DNA from: Microcaldota archaeon
GTDB lineage: Archaea > Micrarchaeota > Micrarchaeia > Norongarragalinales > UBA8480
Length of the DNA: 8,957 bases
NCBI GenBank assembly: GCA_023246885.1
Contig: JAHFHN010000025.1
Coordinates: 1 to 8,957 of the forward strand
Direction of reading: 5' to 3'
The stretch's first letter is position 1; every line of letters begins with the position of its first letter. The notes under the pieces were generated by a model. That model was not told the origin of the DNA, did no database searches, and was given only the letters and a program-made list of their open reading frames with translations. The position numbers and the translations under genes are program-made. This document shows positions 4,826 to 8,957 of the stretch, piece by piece.

Positions 4826-6115
4826 ATGAAATTGATTTTTTCTACGTTTGCAATATTATTCTTGTTTTTGCTTGGCTTAAGTAATGCCGCATCCTATGCG
4901 GGTGTTGAGTGCGTAGACAGTGATAGTGGGGCTAATTTATACGTTCGTGGAACTGGCACTGGCTATTATTCTAATGGCGGTGGCCCACCTGATCCAAACG
5001 TGGTTATTGGAGAAAATGGTAATTCAGCTAGCCGTCGTACGGATTCTTCTTTAAACGGCACTGCTATTTTTTACGATCATTGTGAGAACAGTGAAACCAG
5101 CAATCAGTTAAACGAAGTACAATGCGATAGTGGCTTAGGTATGTTAGTTTCCTATGCACATGCGTGCCAATATGGTTGTCGTGATGGGGCTTGTGTGCAA
5201 TGTAGTGGGCAAACGTGTAATCCTAGTGACAATTCAAAATATTGTTCAAATGGCAATTGGGCTAGTTGTTCTAGTGGACAAGTTTGCAGTGCAGGTGCTT
5301 GTGTAGCCACTTGTACAGGTACTCAATGTAATCCAAACAATGCAGAACAAATATGTAATCAAGGACAATGGAATAATTGCCAGCTTAGTTATGTTTGTAG
5401 GAACAGCGCGTGTGTATCTGGATGCAATGGAACTACATGTAATCCAACTAATAGTGAACAGTATTGTAGTAATGGAAATTGGGTGAGTTGTTCATCTGGG
5501 GCTTATTGTTCTAATGGTGCTTGTGTAGGCGCGCAGGCGAATGCTTCTGCTAGCGCTAATATTTCTCAGAGTACATCTTCTTCTGCAAATGTGTCGTTGC
5601 CAGTTTCTCAGCCTTCAATACCGTTGCCAGTTCAGTTGAATTGTGTGGTAAATACTTGTAATTTTAACAATAATCGAGTGGTGTGTTCTGGCGGGCAGTG
5701 GGTTGAGTGTCCTGGAAATGGAACTTGTAATCTTGGAGTTTGTGTTGTTGTAAATCAAACTAGTTCAGCCTTGCCTTTTGAAACTCGCGGTAATGCCTCT
5801 CAACGTGATTCACCAGAAGAAGTTGAAAGAAGCAATGTACAAATTTCTAGTTCGTCTCGCGGCAATGCTTCAGAGAGACAAGAGTTTCAATGCAGTGGTT
5901 GTATAGTTGATGGAAAGTGTTTGCCTTTAGGTTATAGGGTTGCTGGGAGTTTCTGTTTGCTTAATGGTAGTTTAGGTTTGCAAAAGCGTGAAGCTGAATT
6001 GTGTGAGAACCATTTTGAATGCAGTAGTAATGTGTGTGCTTCTGGAAAGTGTGTTAGTGCGGATTTAGTTACGCAGTTAATAGATTTTCTAAAACGTTTA
6101 ATTGGGATAACCTAA
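4826..6115 (+). CDS. Secreted cysteine-rich repeat protein
   Basis: A 429-residue exported protein of unknown function. The N-terminus (MKLIF, then a hydrophobic stretch to about 17, then GLSNAA) is a signal peptide, with cleavage likely near residue 20-22. Four copies of a six-cysteine module follow at 126-159, 163-196, 200-233 and 273-306, all with the spacing C-x4-C-x8-C-x7-C-x5-C-x4-C and a conserved GxWxxC. An Ala/Ser-rich linker (236-270) separates copies 3 and 4. A second linker (310-353) contains RGNAS twice. The C-terminal part (356-409) has eight more cysteines. The protein ends in a short amphipathic helix (LVTQLIDFLKRLIG). I count 38 cysteines, an even number suited to disulfides, and ten N-x-S/T sequons. 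Likely roles are a cell-surface or envelope component, or adhesion. This is inference. Confidence 0.88.
   Translation: MKLIFSTFAILFLFLLGLSNAASYAGVECVDSDSGANLYVRGTGTGYYSNGGGPPDPNVVIGENGNSASRRTDSSLNGTAIFYDHCENSETSNQLNEVQCDSGLGMLVSYAHACQYGCRDGACVQCSGQTCNPSDNSKYCSNGNWASCSSGQVCSAGACVATCTGTQCNPNNAEQICNQGQWNNCQLSYVCRNSACVSGCNGTTCNPTNSEQYCSNGNWVSCSSGAYCSNGACVGAQANASASANISQSTSSSANVSLPVSQPSIPLPVQLNCVVNTCNFNNNRVVCSGGQWVECPGNGTCNLGVCVVVNQTSSALPFETRGNASQRDSPEEVERSNVQISSSSRGNASERQEFQCSGCIVDGKCLPLGYRVAGSFCLLNGSLGLQKREAELCENHFECSSNVCASGKCVSADLVTQLIDFLKRLIGIT
5201..5743 (+). repeat. Four six-cysteine modules within the secreted protein
   Basis: The modules lie at 5201-5302, 5312-5413, 5423-5524 and 5642-5743. 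The first three repeat every 111 bases (37 codons) and the fourth follows a 117-base linker. Cysteine spacing is identical in all four. Other conserved positions are a CN after the second cysteine, Gly-x-Trp before the fourth, and A/V-C-V at the end. The three adjacent copies are most alike, which suggests local duplication. Confidence 0.9.
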
Positions 6116-6128
6116 ATCGGCTTTTAGT

Positions 6129-6146
6129 AAAATAATGCTATTTTTA
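6129..6146 (+). terminator. Possible terminator after the secreted protein gene
   Basis: AAAATA (6129-6134) can pair with TATTTT (6139-6144) around the loop ATGC, and the right arm is a T-rich tract. It lies 14 bases after the stop codon. The stem contains only A-T pairs, so the T-tract is probably the working part. Confidence 0.4.
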
Positions 6147-6204
6147 TCAGATGAGCTGAGCAAACAAGCCTAATTTTTAACTACTTTCTGTGTTTAATTG
6201 TATT

Positions 6205-6615
6205 ATGAAAAGTAGAGTTATTGTAAGCGCAGTTATTGAAAAGGGGAACTTGCTTCTTTTTGGAAAGAAGCCGGAAGGGATAGGCCCTTATCCAAATACT
6301 TTGCATTTAATTGGGGGTGGGGTTAACTTGGATGACGAATCGCTAACTGATGCGATTCAAAGAGAAATCCAAGAAGAAGCTGGTATTAAAGTTCAGCTTC
6401 TTGAACCACTTTCCTTTGACGAAGATTACGCGCCAGATAAGCGAGGAGAGATGACACATTATATATTCCTAGTTTATCGAGCAAAATATATTTCAGGTAG
6501 CGCACAGGCAAGCGACGATCTTGAAAAACTCGTGTGGGTTGAAAAAGATAAACTATCTGAAGTTCAGTTAAATAAACCGTCAAAAAAACTTTTCAAAAAA
6601 ATAAACTACCTTTAA
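6205..6615 (+). CDS. Nudix hydrolase
   Basis: A 136-residue enzyme with a single Nudix domain. Numbered from the ATG at 6205, the box runs from G39 through E45 to REIQEEAGI (53-61), a perfect GX5EX7REUXEEXGU match. LHLIGGGV before it is the usual glycine-rich lead-in. The loop KKPEGIGPYPNTLH and the later FDEDYAPDKRGEMTHY probably shape the substrate pocket, but I cannot name the substrate. Nucleotide-pool clean-up and metabolism of a nucleotide sugar or dinucleotide are both possible. The start was set at ATG 6205 rather than the in-frame GTG at 6190 because MKSRVIVSAVIEKG is a natural Nudix beginning. AATTTTTAA about 27 bases upstream could be a TATA element with a leaderless start. The gene meets the next one tail to tail with a single base between stop codons. 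Confidence 0.92.
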   Translation: MKSRVIVSAVIEKGNLLLFGKKPEGIGPYPNTLHLIGGGVNLDDESLTDAIQREIQEEAGIKVQLLEPLSFDEDYAPDKRGEMTHYIFLVYRAKYISGSAQASDDLEKLVWVEKDKLSEVQLNKPSKKLFKKINYL

Positions 6616-6616
6616 A

Positions 6617-7453
6617 CTACGCGAGTTTCTCGAAAGTTTTCTTTAATATCAGTGCGTCTGTTTCTAGGTTTGGTGACTCGCACGTTACTACCCCGCAGCA
6701 CTTGTAATCTTTTAGTGCTTTCATTAAGTCGCTGTATTTCCATTCTGGATCGTCTTTTATTTCCAGGTGCGAGCGCTCACCTGTTTCGCCGTATTTAATC
6801 CCTTGAATGTGCATGTGCATATTCTTCAACGCTGTTTTGCCAAGGGTAGTTTCAACTTTGTTCAGCACTTTTGAATATTCGTCATAGTTGTTTATTTTTC
6901 CAAGCGAATAAGCGCGCATGTGTGAAAAATCAATGCACGGCATTGTTTGATCAACTTCACTGCACAACTGCAGTAATTCATCTAGGTTTCCAAATTGTGA
7001 GTGCTTTCCAGCTGTCTCTGGCCTTATCCACACGCGGTTATTTTCGGCTTTCATAGTTTCAACAATTTCTCCAAGCGCTTTTTTCACTGTGCGGTAAGTT
7101 TCTTCTTTAGAACTTTTTAAGTAAAAGGCCGAGTGGAAGCATTGGCTCCAGCCGCCGCACATTTTGAGTACGCGTGCTGCGTGTAAGATTCTTTTTTTAC
7201 TAGCTTCAATTTTTTCTTTGTCAACTGCGTTTAAATTAATAAAATAAGAACCATGGCACGTTAGTACGACGTTGTTTTTTTCAGCGGTTTGCTTTATCAA
7301 GGGTGCTTTTTCTTCTGAAATATTGACATTTTGTACGAATTCAAGTTCTAGCGAATCAAGGCCAAGTGTTTTGATTTGTGCAATGCCGTTTTCAGTATTG
7401 CGTGGCTGTGTTGAAAGAGGAATACCGGCTGTGCCAAACAAGAGTTTATCCAT
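6617..7453 (-). CDS. nfo: Endonuclease IV-like TIM-barrel (AP endonuclease 2 family)
   Basis: A 278-residue TIM-barrel homologue of endonuclease IV, which cuts DNA 5' to abasic sites in base excision repair and usually binds three zinc ions. Family metal ligands can be traced in order: H67 (CHGSYFINLN), H107 (CFHSAFY), E146 (RPETAGKHSQFG), D175 and H178 (CIDFSHMRA), H215 (MHMHIQGI), H229 (GERSHLEI) and E259 (VVTCESPN). The canonical DRH motif of the bacterial enzyme is replaced by ERSH. The HIxGIxYGxxGERxH form resembles archaeal homologues as I remember them. The altered motif may change one metal site, so activity should not be assumed identical. AP endonuclease is the most likely role, and a sugar isomerase-type relative is less likely. 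It is divergent from the tandem unknown family and may share its promoter. Confidence 0.85.
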   Translation of the reverse strand: MDKLLFGTAGIPLSTQPRNTENGIAQIKTLGLDSLELEFVQNVNISEEKAPLIKQTAEKNNVVLTCHGSYFINLNAVDKEKIEASKKRILHAARVLKMCGGWSQCFHSAFYLKSSKEETYRTVKKALGEIVETMKAENNRVWIRPETAGKHSQFGNLDELLQLCSEVDQTMPCIDFSHMRAYSLGKINNYDEYSKVLNKVETTLGKTALKNMHMHIQGIKYGETGERSHLEIKDDPEWKYSDLMKALKDYKCCGVVTCESPNLETDALILKKTFEKLA

Positions 7454-7468
7454 TTTTTGTGAGAACCT

Positions 7469-7482
7469 AGTTTAAAATATGT
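7469..7482. promoter_or_regulatory. Probable shared TATA region, nfo / tandem family
   Basis: TTTAAAATAT (7471-7480) lies near the middle of the 50-base gap between the nfo-like ATG (7453, minus) and the first ATG of the tandem family (7504, plus). Its centre is about 22-24 bases from the former and 28 from the latter. Both distances allow leaderless transcription. The symmetry is less exact than at 4798. A CTTTTTT stretch at 7490-7496 is nearer the plus-strand gene but too close to be its TATA box. Confidence 0.45.
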
Positions 7483-7503
7483 GTTTGTCCTTTTTTAACT
7501 TCA

Positions 7504-8163
7504 ATGCCACGAAGCGAACTTATTCCAATTGTACTCAAAGCATGGAAAGAACTTCCAGATGGAGTTCATGAAGACTTTCATGGGCATAGGATAGTTAAGT
7601 TACCAAAGGTTTTGCTTGTAACTCCCCGTTTAGACGAATGGCGTGAAATGGTTCATTATGCTGAGGTTGCGTTGCGAACCGGGTATAGGCCTCCTCATGA
7701 TCCCATTAAGATACTAGCTTTTCCACGCCCAGAACATATTGAAGTGTTTGTAGGCGCTGCCAATGGAGTGAGGGCTGGTGGGCCGGGGTATAAACATTCT
7801 GGTTCAATCGGTACGCTTGAAATTGAACGTGAAGAGTTTGGTCCATCTGATTTTTTTCTTAGCTTTGCTCAGTCTCATTTTATTGCTGGTAAGGGAGAGC
7901 ATTGCCTTCCAAGGTCGTTAGCTACTAAATATGCCGGATGGCGTAAACATGCCTTGCACGATGCATTAAAAATACTTCACGAAGAAAGAGTATCTTTAGG
8001 TGTTCCATTATCTGTGTTATATCGTGGATCTACTAGGAATAAATCTAGGTTTCATAAAGAAGTGATTGATTTAAGTAAAGCGACTGGGTTTAATCTTGAA
8101 GAAAGATTCGAGTGGCCTGACCCACAAGTTACACTTCGCCACCCTAACCAACGATCTCTGTGA
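7504..8163 (+). CDS. Unrecognised tandem-family protein, copy 1
   Basis: A 219-residue soluble protein of a family I cannot name, first of at least three tandem copies. Features shared with the next copy are AWK (13-15), DFHGHRIVK (24-32), FPRPEH (73-78), SIGT (101-104), FAQSHF (121-126), LPRSLAT (135-141), GWRKHAL (145-151) and an HKE/HRE helix start at His184. The layout suggests an N-terminal beta-rich half and a C-terminal helical half. Invariant His, Arg, Gln and Trp residues suggest a catalytic or ligand-binding site rather than a purely structural protein. Copy 1 has an insertion (about 44-67) absent from copy 2 and is the most diverged of the three. There is no signal peptide. The start at ATG 7504 is supported by a TATA element about 28 bases upstream. 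Copy 2 follows after 12 bases, so they form an operon. Confidence 0.8.
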   Translation: MPRSELIPIVLKAWKELPDGVHEDFHGHRIVKLPKVLLVTPRLDEWREMVHYAEVALRTGYRPPHDPIKILAFPRPEHIEVFVGAANGVRAGGPGYKHSGSIGTLEIEREEFGPSDFFLSFAQSHFIAGKGEHCLPRSLATKYAGWRKHALHDALKILHEERVSLGVPLSVLYRGSTRNKSRFHKEVIDLSKATGFNLEERFEWPDPQVTLRHPNQRSL

Positions 8164-8175
8164 TTTGATAAAAAA

Positions 8176-8856
8176 ATGCAATCAAAACGTTTTGTGTCAG
8201 AAAAAGCATGGAAGCAGCCAAGTAGTTTTGAAAATGACGATTTTTTTGGGCATAGGGTTGTAAAGACCGATAAGGCCGTTGTAGTGATGGAGCCGTTTTC
8301 TTTGCTTGGCCAACGTTTTGCAAAATCAACTACAAATAGTTTAACGCATGTAGCGGACATTGTAGTTTTTCCGAAGCCAGTGCATATGCCTCATTTTGTA
8401 ACCGCATCAAAAGGAACGGTTGGCCATGGGCCAAGTGCGGATAATCCAAGTGCCATTGGCACAGTTCAAGTTCACCTTCATTTAGCTAAACCACACGGAT
8501 TGCGTTTGGCTTTTGCACAAGCGCATTTTAAAACTACGGATTCCCCAGAACCTGGCAAGTATGCTCTTCCACGTGCAATGGCAACTTATTATGGTGGGTG
8601 GCGGAAACGCGCTTTAACTGAAGCAGTTAAACTAGCGATTCATGTTGGCTTGCCTCTTAAAATTCATTGGAGTAATCTTTATCTAAAAAATAGGGTTTAT
8701 TCTGGTGTTTCGCCTTTGCATCGTGAACTTCTTGAAGTGGCTAATAGCCTAGGCGTAAGCGTGCGAGAAGTTAGAACAACGCCTAATAGTCGTTTTCTAA
8801 TAGTTGACCCCTCAAGAGTTAGTAAGGAATTGCCTAGTTCACAAGCTATGGTTTAA
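8176..8856 (+). CDS. Unrecognised tandem-family protein, copy 2
   Basis: A 226-residue paralogue of the protein just upstream. Aligned by eye, the shared motifs are AWK (11-13), DFFGHRVVK (22-30), FPKPVH (65-70), AIGT (93-96), FAQAHF (113-118), LPRAMAT (131-137), GWRKRAL (141-147) and LHRELLE (181-187). Spacing between motifs is nearly constant in the C-terminal half. It is rich in histidine, with no cysteine and no membrane or export signal. A C-terminal extension after about residue 203 (RFLIVDPSRVSKEL) is not matched in copy 1. The ATG at 8176 follows the copy 1 stop codon by 12 bases (TTTGATAAAAAA), with no clear ribosome binding site. Copy 3 starts four bases after its stop codon, so the three are one transcription unit. 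Function unknown. Confidence 0.8.
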   Translation: MQSKRFVSEKAWKQPSSFENDDFFGHRVVKTDKAVVVMEPFSLLGQRFAKSTTNSLTHVADIVVFPKPVHMPHFVTASKGTVGHGPSADNPSAIGTVQVHLHLAKPHGLRLAFAQAHFKTTDSPEPGKYALPRAMATYYGGWRKRALTEAVKLAIHVGLPLKIHWSNLYLKNRVYSGVSPLHRELLEVANSLGVSVREVRTTPNSRFLIVDPSRVSKELPSSQAMV

Positions 8857-8860
8857 AAAT

Positions 8861-8957
8861 ATGTTTTATAGGAGATCGAAACTGTTTGTGTCAGAAGAAG
8901 CATGGAAGCAACAAGGTAATTTTGAATCTGACGATTTTCATGATCATAGGGTTGTAA
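8861..8957 (+). CDS. Tandem-family protein, copy 3 (partial, cut by window end)
   Basis: An open frame of 32 codons runs off the right edge. From ATG 8861 it reads MFYRRSKLFVSEEAWKQQ and then continues to DDFHDHRVV, matching copy 2 from its FVSEKAWK onward. Over 24 aligned codons (8191-8262 against 8885-8956) I count 61 of 72 identical bases, so this copy is much closer to copy 2 than copy 1 is. The first Gly of the GHR motif is Asp here. The ATG is four bases after the copy 2 stop codon. Alternatively GGAGA (8871-8875) could direct a start at GTG 8888. The 3' end is outside the window. Confidence 0.75.
   Translation, partial: MFYRRSKLFVSEEAWKQQGNFESDDFHDHRVV

Noticed and set aside
5201..5743. 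111-base periodic repeats considered as a CRISPR-like or tandem DNA array
   Set aside because: The periodicity is codon-based, lies in one open frame, and the conserved positions are cysteine and tryptophan codons, so it is a protein repeat.
6145..6165. ATGAGCTGAGC stretch considered as a C/D box RNA element
   Set aside because: It lacks a proper RTGATGA C box and paired internal boxes at the right spacing.
8052..8360. 102-codon minus-strand open frame across the junction of tandem copies 1 and 2
   Set aside because: It lies opposite two conserved paralogues and spans their intergenic gap. Its composition is that of a shadow frame.

Overview
The window looks like a piece of an AT-rich archaeal chromosome. 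The evidence is a tRNA-Asn with no encoded CCA, TATA-like boxes about 25-28 bases upstream of start codons with little or no 5' leader, GGTGA-type ribosome binding sites inside operons, T-tract ends without strong hairpins, a VapBC pair with a ribbon-helix-helix antitoxin, and an archaeal-style endonuclease IV homologue. The very short intergenic spacers and the cysteine-rich, sequon-rich secreted protein would suit a small-genome lineage such as DPANN. That placement is inference, because no phylogenetic marker is present.

Layout. 77-148 is tRNA-Asn, followed by about 94 bases that can fold and end in a T7 run. 243-1509 (minus strand) holds a divergent Fe/Mn superoxide dismutase and, behind it, an unrecognised helical protein with an internal repeat. 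1583-2338 (plus) is an alpha/beta hydrolase divergent from sod. 2498-3176 (plus) is a vapBC-type toxin-antitoxin pair with two inverted repeats in its promoter. 3203-4245 (minus) is an unrecognised basic protein followed after 5 bases by a Nudix hydrolase. 4312-4770 (minus) is a Bcp/PrxQ peroxiredoxin, divergent from 4826-6115 (plus), a secreted protein built on an exactly spaced six-cysteine module. 6205-6615 (plus) is a second Nudix hydrolase, meeting tail to tail with an endonuclease IV-like TIM barrel (6617-7453, minus). 7504 to the right edge (plus) is a tandem array of at least three paralogues of a family I do not recognise. The third is cut off by the window end.

Two themes stand out. 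First, superoxide dismutase, peroxiredoxin, an AP-endonuclease-like protein and two Nudix hydrolases lie within about 6.5 kb. Together they would cover superoxide removal, peroxide removal, damaged-base repair and possibly nucleotide-pool clean-up, although they sit in separate transcription units. Second, the tandem family at the right edge has strongly conserved His, Arg, Gln and Trp motifs and is the best candidate here for undescribed biology. Divergent gene pairs appear to share one TATA element, most clearly at 4771-4825, where the two start codons are exactly equidistant from a TATATAT core.
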